A stretch of 64,000 nt of DNA from CALGLS01 sp965222105 (GTDB taxonomy: Bacteria > Bacteroidota > Bacteroidia > Chitinophagales > Saprospiraceae): assembly GCA_965222105.1 (NCBI GenBank), contig CBDCTQ010000060.1:25754-89753 (forward strand), read 5' to 3'. Numbering within the stretch: the stretch's first letter is position 1; each line of letters begins with the position of its first letter. This document shows, in pieces, positions 53,802 to 63,252 of the stretch. Below the pieces are notes generated by a model that saw only the letters and a program-made list of their open reading frames with translations, did no database searches and was not told where the DNA came from. The translations under genes and the position numbers were made by a program.

Positions 53802-56429
53802 TTACGAATGCAGTATCTGCGCGGCCAAAGCAATGGCCCGGTCCAATCCTCCCACATCTTTGCCGCCGGCCGTGGCAAAGAATGCCTGGCCACCGCCACC
53901 GCCCTGTATCTCTTTGGCCAACTCGCGAACGATATTTCCGGCGTGAAGCGATTTTTCTTCCGTCAGATTTTCACTGATGGTCACCATTAACTGAGGTTTG
54001 TTGTTGACCTCTGCACCGAAAACGATCAGCGCATCGCCCAACTCGTCTTTGAGTTGATAGGCCAGTGTTTTCAATGCCTTGGAGTCGGTGATCGGCACCC
54101 GCGAAGCGATGAAGTTGACCCCGTTGATTTGTTCGACTTGTTTTTTGAGGTCGTCTTTCAACGATCCGGCCTGAGCGGCGCGTAGTTTTTCCACCTCTTT
54201 GTGAAGCCGTTTGTTTTCCGACTGCAAATCGGATACATTTTTCACCACGTTGAGCGGGTTTTTAAACAAGCCGCGCACGTCGTCCAATTGTTTTAATTCG
54301 TTTTGGACAAATGCCTCTGCCTGACTCGCCGTGACTCCTTCTATGCGACGCACTCCTGCCGCTACCCCGCTTTCCGACAGGATCTTGAACAGCCCGATCT
54401 CCCCGGTAGCGCCCACATGGGTACCTCCACAGAGCTCGCGGCTAAATTCGGGATCAAAGGTGATCATCCGTACCCGGTCGCCGTATTTTTCACCAAACAG
54501 CATCAGGGCTCCGGCCGTTTTGGCTTCATCGATGGGCACTTCACGCTGTTCCTCTAACAATATATTTTCACGGATTTTCCGGTTGACTAATTCCTCCACT
54601 TGTTGCACCTCTTCTTCTGTCATTTTTTGAAAATGAGCAAAATCAAACCGCAATCGTTTGGGGTCGACCAACTGGCCTTTTTGCAGAGCATGCGTCCCCA
54701 ATACCTGGTGCAGAGCAGCGTGCATCAGGTGTACAGCGGAGTGGTTTTGGGAGGTGGCCAGTCGCTTGCCTCTATGCACCTCTGCTTTTACCGAAAGGTC
54801 AAATTGGTTCGGCAACTTTTTTACGATGTGGATGATCAATTCGTTTTCTTTTACGGTATCGACTACCGGTATTTTTTCGTCGCCGATCCACAGCAGGCCG
54901 GTATCGCCCACCTGACCACCGCTTTCGGCGTAAAAGGGTGTTTTGTTCAACACCAGTTGGAATTGTTTTTTGCCTTTGGTAGTGACCGTTCGGTGTTTGA
55001 CAATGCTGGCGTTGGCAACGGTCAGCTCGTCGTATCCGACAAACTCTACCCCGCTGTCTTTTGAGGTGCTGACCCAATCGCCGGTTTCTTTTTTGGCATC
55101 TGCGCGGGAGCGGTCTTTTTGTTGTTGGAGGGCTTGTGCAAAACCAGTTTCGTCGATGGTCCATCCTTTTTCGGAAGCGATCAGGCGGGTGAGGTCGATG
55201 GGAAAGCCAAAAGTGTCGTAGAGTTCAAAAGCCGTTTCGCCGTCGAGCTGATTTTGGGTAACCTCCATATTTTCCAATCGCTTCAGGCCACCTTCCAGCG
55301 TTCGCAAAAAAGATCGTTCTTCTTCCAGGATTACTTTGGAAACGAAATCGCGCTGAGCATCCAGCTCCGGAAACACCTTGTTGAACGTGCTGGCCAGCAG
55401 TGGGATCACCCGGTGCAAGAACGGCTCTTTGATGCCCAAAAAAGAGTAGTAGTACCGCACGGCACGCCGCAGTATTCGTCGAATGACGTATCCTGCCCCG
55501 GTGTTGCTCGGCAATTCACCATCGGCAATAGTGAAGGCTACGGCCCGAATGTGATCGACCACCACCCGCATGGCAATATCAGACTTGGCAGAGCGATCGT
55601 ACGAGCCGGTGTATTTTTTGGCGGAAGCCTTCTCCACCAATTCGATGAAAGGAGTAAAGACATCGGTGTCGTAATTGGATTGCTTGCCCTGAAGGGCCAT
55701 ACAGAGACGCTCGAATCCCATGCCGGTGTCGATGTGTTTTTCGGGGAGTTCTTCGAGCGACTTGTCTGCCTTCCGGTTGAACTGGATGAAAACCAGGTTC
55801 CAGATTTCGACCACGAGCGGGTCATCCTGGTTGACGAGGGTTTTGCCGTCGACAGCAGCACGGTCGTCATCAGACCGCAGATCGATGTGTATCTCCGAAC
55901 AGGGACCACAGGGGCCTACGTCGCCCATTTCCCAAAAATTATCTTTTTTGCCGAAAGGCAGTATACGATCTTCGGCGATCCATTCTTTCCAGTATTGGGC
56001 GGCTTCGTTGTCGGGTTGGAGGTTGTCTGATTTGTCGCCTTCAAAAATAGTGACGTAAAGGCGGCCGGGGTCGATGCCGTATTCTTTGGTGAGCAACTCC
56101 CAGGCCCAGGCGATGGCTTCCTTTTTGAAGTAATCGCCAAACGACCAATTGCCCAGCATTTCAAACATGGTGTGGTGGTAGCTGTCGATGCCCACCTCTT
56201 CCAGGTCGTTGTGTTTGCCCGATACGCGAAGGCATTTCTGGGTGTCGGTCACGCGCCGGTGTTGAGGGGTTTGGTTGCCCAAAAAATAATCTTTAAAGGG
56301 ATTCATCCCGGCATTGACGAACATCAGTGTGGGGTCATCTTTATTGACAATAGGTGCCGAAGGGACGACCTGATGGTTCTTTTTTTCAAAAAAAGAGAGA
56401 AATTTTTGCCTGATTTCCGAAGATTTCAT
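53802..56429 (-). CDS. alaS: Alanyl-tRNA synthetase
   Basis: An 875-residue cytoplasmic enzyme that charges tRNA-Ala. The class II core opens with FFEKKNHQVVPSAPI and FVNAGMNPFKDYF; HTMFEMLGNWSFGDYFK is motif-2 region. The editing domain has the zinc-binding HxxxH (HSAVHLMHAALH) near 560 and the CGGTH motif (RELCGGTHVGATGEIG) near 665. A C-terminal coiled coil and DHHA1-like domain ends with GGGGGQAFFATAGGKD. All expected parts are present. The stop lies 6 bases from that of the convergent T9SS gene, and the start is divergent from the M23 peptidase gene, an arrangement common in Bacteroidota. Confidence 0.97.
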   Translation of the reverse strand: MKSSEIRQKFLSFFEKKNHQVVPSAPIVNKDDPTLMFVNAGMNPFKDYFLGNQTPQHRRVTDTQKCLRVSGKHNDLEEVGIDSYHHTMFEMLGNWSFGDYFKKEAIAWAWELLTKEYGIDPGRLYVTIFEGDKSDNLQPDNEAAQYWKEWIAEDRILPFGKKDNFWEMGDVGPCGPCSEIHIDLRSDDDRAAVDGKTLVNQDDPLVVEIWNLVFIQFNRKADKSLEELPEKHIDTGMGFERLCMALQGKQSNYDTDVFTPFIELVEKASAKKYTGSYDRSAKSDIAMRVVVDHIRAVAFTIADGELPSNTGAGYVIRRILRRAVRYYYSFLGIKEPFLHRVIPLLASTFNKVFPELDAQRDFVSKVILEEERSFLRTLEGGLKRLENMEVTQNQLDGETAFELYDTFGFPIDLTRLIASEKGWTIDETGFAQALQQQKDRSRADAKKETGDWVSTSKDSGVEFVGYDELTVANASIVKHRTVTTKGKKQFQLVLNKTPFYAESGGQVGDTGLLWIGDEKIPVVDTVKENELIIHIVKKLPNQFDLSVKAEVHRGKRLATSQNHSAVHLMHAALHQVLGTHALQKGQLVDPKRLRFDFAHFQKMTEEEVQQVEELVNRKIRENILLEEQREVPIDEAKTAGALMLFGEKYGDRVRMITFDPEFSRELCGGTHVGATGEIGLFKILSESGVAAGVRRIEGVTASQAEAFVQNELKQLDDVRGLFKNPLNVVKNVSDLQSENKRLHKEVEKLRAAQAGSLKDDLKKQVEQINGVNFIASRVPITDSKALKTLAYQLKDELGDALIVFGAEVNNKPQLMVTISENLTEEKSLHAGNIVRELAKEIQGGGGGQAFFATAGGKDVGGLDRAIALAAQILHS

Positions 56430-56764
56430 ATTACTTTTATTCGTTTATTGCCTTTAAGTAAAGATTAAAAATGTTGAAAAAACCAGCTACCAACCTCGTT
56501 TATTCATTTTTTGCGTACAAAATTCCACCACCACCCTTTAATATTGGTAGTTTGGCATCAAAAAGATAAATTTTTTGCGTGCAAACAACGTTAATATCGC
56601 CCAAATAGGGTATAAAACGCATTAAATTATCCGCTAAACTTTTTGAAATTCCAAAATAGCATCCTAATTTTGGCGCCGCATATTATGGAAAATAACCTTG
56701 AACGGAAAAAAGTGCCCAAAAGTACTCATTTTTCGTTCAAACAAATTACGTCTTCGCGTAGAGA
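56430..56764. other. Divergent alaS / M23 intergenic region
   Basis: A 335-base AT-rich gap with promoters for both genes. The plus-strand promoter is clear (see separate entry); no convincing TAnnTTTG box was found on the minus strand for alaS. The sequence TTTTTTGCGT(A/G)CAAA occurs twice (near 56508 and 56571) and could be a repeated protein-binding site. No gene is seen. Confidence 0.5.
56643..56672 (+). promoter_or_regulatory. Bacteroidota-type promoter for the M23 peptidase gene
   Basis: TTG at 56643-56645, 19 bases, TAATTTTG at 56665-56672: an exact fit to TTG-N19-TAnnTTTG, about 93 bases upstream of the M23 start. Confidence 0.65.
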
Positions 56765-57751
56765 ATGATGAAAAAAGAAAAGTTCGTTTACAACACTTCA
56801 ACCCTCCGCTACGAAAAAGTAGTGGAACCTCTGAAAGTACGGATACTGAAAATCTTTGGTTTCGTATCGGCTGTATTGTTGGCAGCCTTTATCCTTATTT
56901 CCGTCGCCTTTACTTTTTTCCCCTCCCCCAAAGAGCAAGCACTCCTTCGGGAAATCGATCAGATGAAATTCCAATTCGATGCCGTGGATAAGGAGTTGCA
57001 AACCATGTCGAAAGTACTTCACAACATTCAAGACCGCGACGCCAGCGTCCACCGCATGATGTTTGGCATGGAACCCATCGACCAGGATGTATGGCATGGT
57101 GGTACCGGCGGTCATGAAAAATACAGCAACCTGAGCAACTATAAAAATTCCGGAGAACTACTCATTCAAACCCGCCAAAAGCTGGAAAAGCTCAAGCGCC
57201 AACTGGCGATTCAGTCCGAATCGCTCGATGAGATCGTCGACCTGGCCCAGGAAAAAGAAACCATGCTGGCCTCCGTACCCGCCATCAAACCGGTGCGCTC
57301 CGACCGGCTTAAGCGAAACATTCGCTCGCTGTCGGGCTTTGGTATGCGTTTCCACCCTATTTTCAAAAGGAGGAAAATGCATTACGGCATCGACTTTACC
57401 TGTCCCAAAGGCACTCCTATCCAGGCCACCGGCAACGGTAAGGTAGTCCGCATCGAAAACCGCAGAAGTGGCTACGGTAAAAACGTACTGATCGACCACG
57501 GATTCGGATATAAAACACTCTACGCTCACATGTCTAGCGTCGATGTCAAAAAAGGCCAAAAGGTAACCCGCGGCCAACAAATCGGAACGGTAGGTAGTAC
57601 CGGTACTTCCACCGCTCCCCATCTTCACTACGAGGTGCATTACAAAGGCAAGAAGGTCAACCCGATCCATTACTGCATGGACGGCCTCTCCATCGAAGAA
57701 TATCAGGAACTGGCCAATATGGCGGCTATTACGAATCAGTCATTTGATTGA
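56765..57751 (+). CDS. M23 family metallopeptidase, membrane-anchored
   Basis: A 328-residue cell-wall endopeptidase or its scaffold. One transmembrane helix at about 27-50 (IFGFVSAVLLAAFILISVAF), a periplasmic coiled coil (about 58-170), and a LytM/M23 domain from about 195. Zinc ligands are seen in KMHYGIDFTCPKGTPI (His and Asp) and in APHLHYEVH (HxH near 295), so the enzyme should be active. It likely cuts peptidoglycan cross-links during growth or division. The gene is divergent from alaS with a good promoter, and ends at a terminator hairpin. Confidence 0.92.
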   Translation: MMKKEKFVYNTSTLRYEKVVEPLKVRILKIFGFVSAVLLAAFILISVAFTFFPSPKEQALLREIDQMKFQFDAVDKELQTMSKVLHNIQDRDASVHRMMFGMEPIDQDVWHGGTGGHEKYSNLSNYKNSGELLIQTRQKLEKLKRQLAIQSESLDEIVDLAQEKETMLASVPAIKPVRSDRLKRNIRSLSGFGMRFHPIFKRRKMHYGIDFTCPKGTPIQATGNGKVVRIENRRSGYGKNVLIDHGFGYKTLYAHMSSVDVKKGQKVTRGQQIGTVGSTGTSTAPHLHYEVHYKGKKVNPIHYCMDGLSIEEYQELANMAAITNQSFD

Positions 57752-57773
57752 TCGAGTTGCCCTGCCTTTCGGC

Positions 57774-57811
57774 AAAAAGCCCGCTTTCGTTTTATCGGAA
57801 GTGGGCTTTTT
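57774..57811 (+). terminator. Terminator after the M23 peptidase gene
   Basis: AAAAAGCCC (57774-57782) pairs with GGGCTTTTT (57803-57811), with inner pairing CTTTC / GGAAG, followed by GTTTTT. It lies between the M23 stop at 57751 and the DUF3667 start at 57855. Confidence 0.8.
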
Positions 57812-57854
57812 GTTTTTGGATGTGGTATATTTGATTTCTAATATCTGGTCAACT

Positions 57855-58961
57855 ATGGATAACCTCGAAGAGAAAGCCTGCCGCAACTGTGAGCAACCCA
57901 TCCAGGAAACGGCGGCGTACTGCCCGGCTTGCGGCCAAAAATACACCACTGGAAAAATACCGGTTAAAACATTTATTGAAGATGCCTTCAGCCAGTACTT
58001 AAACCTCGACTCCCGGTTATTTCGCACCCTCGCCGCCCTGGCCATCCCCGGCAAACTGACCACCGAGTACTTCAAAGGCAAGCACAAGCAATACGCCAAG
58101 CCCCTACAACTTTTTTTGGTGCCTGCCGTATTTCTATTTGCTTTGATCAGTTGGAACCTCTCCAATACCGACCTGGGCGACAACGCCATCATGGCTTTGA
58201 AGGAAGACCTCGATTGGATCGATTTTTACAACCATCTGGATACGGCCAAAATTCATACAGACTCCCTTTTCAGCCAACAAATCGCACACGATGCAACCGA
58301 CTCGTTAATGGACTACATGAAATTGCGACATCCGCTGCCCAAAGACACATTTAACTTAAACCTGTTCGATGAGGAGCCTGATACCACAGTGACAGATTCG
58401 GTGACGGTAGACATAGCGGGTGATGATATCTCTACCAGTTTTATGGTTTCCAAATTTAACATCTCTAAAAAGGATTTATTTGAGAAAAAGCCTAAAGAAC
58501 TCGTAGATGATTATGGTAAAAACCTTCCGTTTGCCCAAAAGATTCTATTCCGGCAAGCGGCCAAGCTAAAACAAGGAGGGCGGGGGGTCATTGAATATTT
58601 TTTTGGAAAAATGAGCCTGGCGCTCTTGGTGATGATGCCTTTTTTGGCCCTGATCTTAAAGTTGTTGTACATCCGGCGAAAGCATTATTTTGTGGAACAT
58701 TTGGTGTTCAATTTTCATTTTCATGCTTTTGTTTTTTCGCTCTTGCTCATTCTGGGCTTACTGCAGGACTACGTGCCGTGGTGGGTCATAGTATTGACGG
58801 GCCTGGGCATTTTGGTCTACTTGTACCTGGCCATGCGGAGGGTTTACGGCCAGGGGCGGGTTAAAACATTTATCAAATTTGGCACCTTGCTCACCAGTTA
58901 TTTTTTGCTATCGATTATGTTTATCATTCTGACTTTTGCAGTTAGCTTCCTGTTATTTTGA
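57855..58961 (+). CDS. DUF3667-type zinc-ribbon membrane protein
   Basis: A 368-residue protein. A zinc ribbon at the N-terminus has two Cys pairs (CRNCEQPIQETAAYCPACG, residues 9-27). SRLFRTLAALAIPGKLTTEY and KGKHKQYAKPLQLFLVPAVF match the DUF3667 family. Membrane helices lie at about 80-100 and, after a soluble polar loop with many Asp and Thr, four more in the last 130 residues. The function is unknown. ATG 57855 is preferred over TTG 57744, which lies in the terminator hairpin. The following gene is gatB after 30 bases. Confidence 0.8.
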   Translation: MDNLEEKACRNCEQPIQETAAYCPACGQKYTTGKIPVKTFIEDAFSQYLNLDSRLFRTLAALAIPGKLTTEYFKGKHKQYAKPLQLFLVPAVFLFALISWNLSNTDLGDNAIMALKEDLDWIDFYNHLDTAKIHTDSLFSQQIAHDATDSLMDYMKLRHPLPKDTFNLNLFDEEPDTTVTDSVTVDIAGDDISTSFMVSKFNISKKDLFEKKPKELVDDYGKNLPFAQKILFRQAAKLKQGGRGVIEYFFGKMSLALLVMMPFLALILKLLYIRRKHYFVEHLVFNFHFHAFVFSLLLILGLLQDYVPWWVIVLTGLGILVYLYLAMRRVYGQGRVKTFIKFGTLLTSYFLLSIMFIILTFAVSFLLF

Positions 58962-58991
58962 GCTGCAAGTGTAGGCTTAAATAAAAAACAC

Positions 58992-60449
58992 ATGAACGTC
59001 AACAATACTATCTACGAAACCGTCATCGGCCTGGAGGTACACATCCAACTGGCCACCAACAGTAAGGCTTTCTGTGGTGACAGTGCCCGTTTCGGTGGCC
59101 AACCCAATACCCATACCAGTCCCATCTCGCTGGCTCATCCGGGCACCTTGCCCCGCATCAATCAACGCCAGGTCGAATTTGCCGTAAGGCTGGGCCTCTC
59201 TTTGGGGTCAGAGATCAATCAGCATAATCATTTCGACCGCAAAAACTACTTCTACCCCGATTTGCCGAAAGGCTATCAGATCACACAAGACCGGTCGCCA
59301 ATTTGCCTGGGCGGAACCATCCATATAAAAGGTGAACATTTTGACAAACCCATTCGCATTCACCATATCCACCTGGAAGAAGATGCCGGCAAGTCGATCC
59401 ATGACGCCGATCCACATCACACCCTCATCGACCTCAACCGCGCCGGTGTCCCTCTCCTCGAAATGGTTACCGAACCCGACTTCCGCTCGGCAGATGAGGT
59501 AGCCACTTTCATGAACCTGATACGGCAACGGGTGCGTTACCTCGACATATCTGACGGCAATATGGAGGAAGGCTCTCTCCGCTGCGATGTCAACATCTCC
59601 TTGCGGAAAATGGGAACTACCACGTTCGGGGAACGCTGCGAAGTCAAAAACCTCAACTCAATGCGCTTTGCCCGACAGGCCATCGCCTATGAGGTCGAAC
59701 GCCAAACAGCTCTCCTCAACTCAGGCAAGCAGGTACAACGACAAACATTGCATTTCGATGCAGCATCCGGCACCACCTCTCCTTTGCGGGAAAAAGAAGA
59801 CGCTCACGACTATCGCTATTTTCCCGACCCCGACCTGCCTCCGTTGAAATTGTCAAATGAGTTTATCGAAACAATCCGACAAGGCATGCCGGACCTTCCT
59901 GAAACTTATCGCAAAAAATTTCTAACATTATACGCTCTTCCCCAATATGACGCCGACCTGTTGACCCAGGAAAAAGCCACGGCAGACTACTTCATCGGGC
60001 TATGTCGGCATAGTACCCATCATAAAGCTATTGCCAACCTTGTAATCAACAAGATTGTCCCAACCGCCAATGAATTGAAAGTGTCGTTGGTAGACTTCCC
60101 CATACCTCCGGCCCAAATTGCCGAATTTGTCGAACTCATCGCTACCGAAAAAGTTACGGCGGCCATTGCCTATCAGCGTTTGTTTCCACTGATGATGAAT
60201 GCACCAGCAGCATCGGCACTTGAACTCGCTCAAAACCACAACATAATACAGGAACGCAATGAAGAATTCTTAAGAAAAATAATACGGCAGGTATTGAAAG
60301 ATAACCCCAAAGAAGTGGCTGGCTATCGGGCAGGCAAAAAACAGCTACTGGGCTTTTTCATGGGACAGATTATGCACCTTTCCAGTGGCAAAGCTGCCCC
60401 AAAAGAAGCTACCCGGCTACTTAAAGAAATGTTGGAAGAGGCTAATTGA
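58992..60449 (+). CDS. gatB: Aspartyl/glutamyl-tRNA amidotransferase subunit B
   Basis: A 485-residue subunit of the GatCAB complex, which converts Glu-tRNA-Gln (and Asp-tRNA-Asn) to the amidated form. The N-terminus ETVIGLEVHIQLATNSKAFC, the HLEEDAGKS motif near 130 and the DYRYFPDPDLPPLKL signature near 275 are diagnostic. The C-terminal YqeY-like tRNA-binding domain (about 340-485) is complete. gatA and gatC are not in the window. Its last 8 bases overlap the convergent Rpn gene. Confidence 0.97.
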   Translation: MNVNNTIYETVIGLEVHIQLATNSKAFCGDSARFGGQPNTHTSPISLAHPGTLPRINQRQVEFAVRLGLSLGSEINQHNHFDRKNYFYPDLPKGYQITQDRSPICLGGTIHIKGEHFDKPIRIHHIHLEEDAGKSIHDADPHHTLIDLNRAGVPLLEMVTEPDFRSADEVATFMNLIRQRVRYLDISDGNMEEGSLRCDVNISLRKMGTTTFGERCEVKNLNSMRFARQAIAYEVERQTALLNSGKQVQRQTLHFDAASGTTSPLREKEDAHDYRYFPDPDLPPLKLSNEFIETIRQGMPDLPETYRKKFLTLYALPQYDADLLTQEKATADYFIGLCRHSTHHKAIANLVINKIVPTANELKVSLVDFPIPPAQIAEFVELIATEKVTAAIAYQRLFPLMMNAPAASALELAQNHNIIQERNEEFLRKIIRQVLKDNPKEVAGYRAGKKQLLGFFMGQIMHLSSGKAAPKEATRLLKEMLEEAN

Positions 60450-61344
60450 TCTTTTTTTGAACAATTTTGACATATTTAACCGAAACTTGCATGTAGTTGG
60501 CAATTTGCTCGATAGAAAGCTTGCCATCCATTAACATTTTGATAATGGCCTGCTGTTTCTCTTTTTCAGATTTTGCCTTTTCTTGTTCAATTCCTTGCTC
60601 AATTCCTTGCTCAATTCCTTGCTCAATTCCTTGCTCAATTCCTCTGTTGTACAAATAATCTCCGGAGATATCGTATTGGATAGGCATATTTTCTACAGTT
60701 ATGGTGGTTAATTGATCTAATTTACGAAGTCTCGACAATACTCCCAACTGTCTGATAAACTTTTTCAAACGAGAAGTGGGCTGTGCCACTTTAATCAACT
60801 TTCTGATTATAGAACGAATAATTGTCTCCGGGTGTTCCCCACGAAAGTCACTTAATATCGCCAAGATGATTTCCTGCGGTATTTGGGAAGCAAGCATGTG
60901 CTTAAAATCGAGTTTGTGAATATTCAATACTTCAAACCCTTTATAAACCATCCTTTCTTCTAAACGGGTACGCATATTCATCCTTTGACTACCTAAAAAG
61001 ATCAGATATTGCCTGATCTCCATCTTGTATTTCCTTTGAACAATCGCATCATACTCCTTGAAGCGATAAACCATGTCCCTTTCATTCTTCCGCTGAAACT
61101 CAATATGGAGGATGAATTCTTCGCCTTGAAGCGTTTTTACCTTTCTCAGAAAATCCGGTTCGCGCTCAACCGTCGTTTGGAGCAATCCCTCTATCACCTC
61201 ACTTTCGGCAATCTGAATATTCAAATATTTGTCAAAAAGTGGAAAAAACACCGATTCTATATTTTCCTTGAGGATTTTGTCGAACACATTCCCCTTTTCT
61301 CGTTTCTTCTGAGTAGAAGGAGTTTCTTTTGGTTTTTGTTTCAT
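60442..61344 (-). CDS. Rpn-family nuclease with GIEQ repeats
   Basis: A 300-residue protein of the Rpn/PD-(D/E)XK transposase-like group, divergent from the other two copies here. The active-site core is FDKYLNIQIAESEVIEGL followed by EPDFLRKVKTL and FILHIEFQRKNERDM (E-x-Q). Residues about 235-258 are five GIEQ units, coded by a 12-base repeat at 60583-60642. A C-terminal helix-turn-helix-like segment (GKLSIEQIANYMQVSVKYVKI) ends the protein. Its end overlaps gatB by 8 bases in convergent orientation, suggesting insertion close to a housekeeping gene. The biological role in this organism is unknown; recombination or defence is possible. Confidence 0.85.
   Translation of the reverse strand: MKQKPKETPSTQKKREKGNVFDKILKENIESVFFPLFDKYLNIQIAESEVIEGLLQTTVEREPDFLRKVKTLQGEEFILHIEFQRKNERDMVYRFKEYDAIVQRKYKMEIRQYLIFLGSQRMNMRTRLEERMVYKGFEVLNIHKLDFKHMLASQIPQEIILAILSDFRGEHPETIIRSIIRKLIKVAQPTSRLKKFIRQLGVLSRLRKLDQLTTITVENMPIQYDISGDYLYNRGIEQGIEQGIEQGIEQGIEQEKAKSEKEKQQAIIKMLMDGKLSIEQIANYMQVSVKYVKIVQKKIN
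60583..60642. repeat. 12-bp tandem repeat, five units
   Basis: TTG(T/C)TCAATTCC repeats five times (60 bases), encoding GIEQ units in the Rpn protein on the minus strand. Repeat number can change without altering the reading frame. Confidence 0.9.
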
Positions 61345-61460
61345 TTAGCGAATATAAAACATTTTGAATTAAAAACAAAATAACTTATTGTTTAAAAACA
61401 ATTTCTGCCTTTTCAGGAAAAATGCTAAATTTATCCCTAAATCCGATTAACGCATTGACC

Positions 61461-61793
61461 ATGAACGACAACGAACTCACAAAACGCTATTACTCCATCG
61501 GTGAAATCGCCAAAATGTTCGACGTTTCCAAGTCCCTTGTCCGGTTTTGGGAAACCGAATTCGATTTGCTTAAACCACACAAAAACAGCAAGGGCGACCG
61601 CCGATTTACCCAGCAAAACATCGAACAATTCCGTACGATCTACCACCTGGTCAAAGAGCGTGGTTTCACCCTCGACGGTGCCAAAAAAGAGATCAAAAAC
61701 AACAAAGAGTGGCTAGGCAAAAAAATGCAGACCCTCAACACTCTTACCCGCGTGCGATCATTGTTGGAAAATATGCTGAATGAAGAAGAATAG
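61461..61793 (+). CDS. MerR family transcriptional regulator
   Basis: A 110-residue DNA-binding protein. YYSIGEIAKMFDVSKSLVRF and WETEFDLLKPHKNSKGDRRF form the MerR winged helix-turn-helix at about residues 10-50, followed by a short coiled coil. There are no effector-binding Cys or ligand domain. ATG 61461 (MNDNELTKRYYSIGE) is chosen over ATG 61422, which adds 13 unconserved residues. A single-domain MerR protein near alaS and the M23 gene is a conserved Bacteroidota neighbourhood; its targets are unknown. Confidence 0.85.
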   Translation: MNDNELTKRYYSIGEIAKMFDVSKSLVRFWETEFDLLKPHKNSKGDRRFTQQNIEQFRTIYHLVKERGFTLDGAKKEIKNNKEWLGKKMQTLNTLTRVRSLLENMLNEEE

Positions 61794-61805
61794 TTCAAAC
61801 AGTAC

Positions 61806-62432
61806 TCACCGCCCCTTTTTCCACAAGCTCACCTCTACCTGCTCGTCACAAAATTGGTAATCTTCCGCAACATTGGAAGCAACGATCACCAGCCTGCTCC
61901 CCCCAAACCGTTCGATCAATTCCAGGTACCAATCGATGCCTTGCCGGTCGAGATTGGTTGTGGGCTCGTCTAACAGGAGTACGGGGGTGTCCGAACAAAT
62001 GGCAAGCACCAATTTGAGTCGCTGTTTCATACCCGACGAAAAATGCCGGACCTGCTTGTTTGCAGCTTTTTGAAAACGGAGCAGGTCGATCAGACCTTCG
62101 CTAGTCAGGCCTTTCAGCAGGGGTTTGAAGTGCTGGTGAAATGATAGTGCTTCAGAGAGAGTGAGTTCTTCGATGAGTTCGATATAGGGAGCGGCATAAC
62201 TGATATGGGTGTACACTTCATCGCCGGAGAGGTCGCGTCCGCTTTGCGCATAGCGAATCGTTCCTTTGCTGGGACTGAGGTGCCCCGAAATGATCCGCAT
62301 CAAGGTTGACTTCCCGGAGCCATTAGGTCCCAAAATTGCATATCGCTTACCCTCCTGAAAATGGTAGTCAAGGTGGCGAAATATCCATTCGTAGCGATAT
62401 CGTTTAGCTATCCCGGTGAGATGTATGTTCAT
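61806..62432 (-). CDS. ABC transporter ATP-binding protein
   Basis: A 208-residue ATPase. Walker A GPNGSGKST at about 34-42, signature SSGMKQRLKL near 130, and Walker B VLLLDEPTTNLD near 150 are intact, so it should hydrolyse ATP. ATG 62432 (MNIHLTGIAKRYRYEW) is favoured over an upstream start that would add 13 residues. Its start overlaps the end of lpxA by 29 bases, so it is co-translated with the lipid A genes. No permease gene is adjacent, so the substrate is unknown; linkage to lpxA suggests an envelope lipid or polysaccharide role. Confidence 0.88.
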   Translation of the reverse strand: MNIHLTGIAKRYRYEWIFRHLDYHFQEGKRYAILGPNGSGKSTLMRIISGHLSPSKGTIRYAQSGRDLSGDEVYTHISYAAPYIELIEELTLSEALSFHQHFKPLLKGLTSEGLIDLLRFQKAANKQVRHFSSGMKQRLKLVLAICSDTPVLLLDEPTTNLDRQGIDWYLELIERFGGSRLVIVASNVAEDYQFCDEQVEVSLWKKGR

Positions 62433-63252
62433 TGTTAGAATCTGCCTGACGGTTCGACATGCGTTGACCATTCATTTGTCGAAAGCCTCTGATAATGCCC
62501 CGGTCGGCCTGATCGATGAACCGAAGGATGTTGTTCCTTTCCGGCGTTTCCGCAAATTCGGCTTTGATCTTTTGCACGGCCTGAGTGGTATTGAACCCCT
62601 TAACGTAGAGAATGCGATAGATGTCCTGGATGTGCGTGATCTGTTCCTTTTCGAAATTGCGACGAGATAGCCCTACGTAGTTGATACCGGCATAACTCAG
62701 CGGCTCCCGGGCAGCTTTGATGTATGGCGGCACGTCTTTTCGCACCAACGACCCTCCTCCGATCATTGCGTGGTCGCCTATGCGGACGAATTGGTGTACC
62801 GCCGTCAACCCTCCCAACACGGCTTTTTCACCAATGACGATGTGGCCGGCCAGGTTGACACAGTTAGCCAATACCACTCCCTTACCCAAGACACAATCGT
62901 GAGCGATATGTACATAAGCCATCACCAGGCAGTGGTCGCCAATCACCGTTTTGTAGTTGGCTCGGGTACCTCGGTTGATGGTACAATATTCCCTGATGAT
63001 GACATGATTGCCGATTTCGAGGGTTGAAAGTTCTCCTTCAAACTTAAGGTCCTGAGGAATGGAACCAACAATGGCTCCCGGAAACACCCGGCAATGGTCG
63101 CCCATCCGCACGCCATTAAGGACACACACGTTGGGTCCGATATCGCAATGGTCGCCGATGACCACATCTTCTTCAATAGTTACAAAACTACCAATCCGGA
63201 CGTTGGCACCGATGCGGGCATTGGGGTGAATATTTTGGAAACCACTATTCAT
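62404..63252 (-). CDS. lpxA: Acyl-ACP:UDP-N-acetylglucosamine O-acyltransferase
   Basis: A 282-residue enzyme for the first step of lipid A synthesis. Left-handed parallel beta-helix hexapeptide repeats ([LIV]-G-x-x-x-x) run from residue 8 to about 190; the catalytic His lies in AYVHIAHDCVLG near 122, and GGGSLVRKDVPPYIKAAREP leads to the C-terminal helical domain. Length is slightly above the family average because of a polar C-terminal tail after GIIRGFRQMNG. ATGAATAG at the start overlaps the stop of lpxC-fabZ by 8 bases, and the ABC ATPase gene starts within its 3' end, forming a compact operon. Confidence 0.95.
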   Translation of the reverse strand: MNSGFQNIHPNARIGANVRIGSFVTIEEDVVIGDHCDIGPNVCVLNGVRMGDHCRVFPGAIVGSIPQDLKFEGELSTLEIGNHVIIREYCTINRGTRANYKTVIGDHCLVMAYVHIAHDCVLGKGVVLANCVNLAGHIVIGEKAVLGGLTAVHQFVRIGDHAMIGGGSLVRKDVPPYIKAAREPLSYAGINYVGLSRRNFEKEQITHIQDIYRILYVKGFNTTQAVQKIKAEFAETPERNNILRFIDQADRGIIRGFRQMNGQRMSNRQADSNNEHTSHRDS

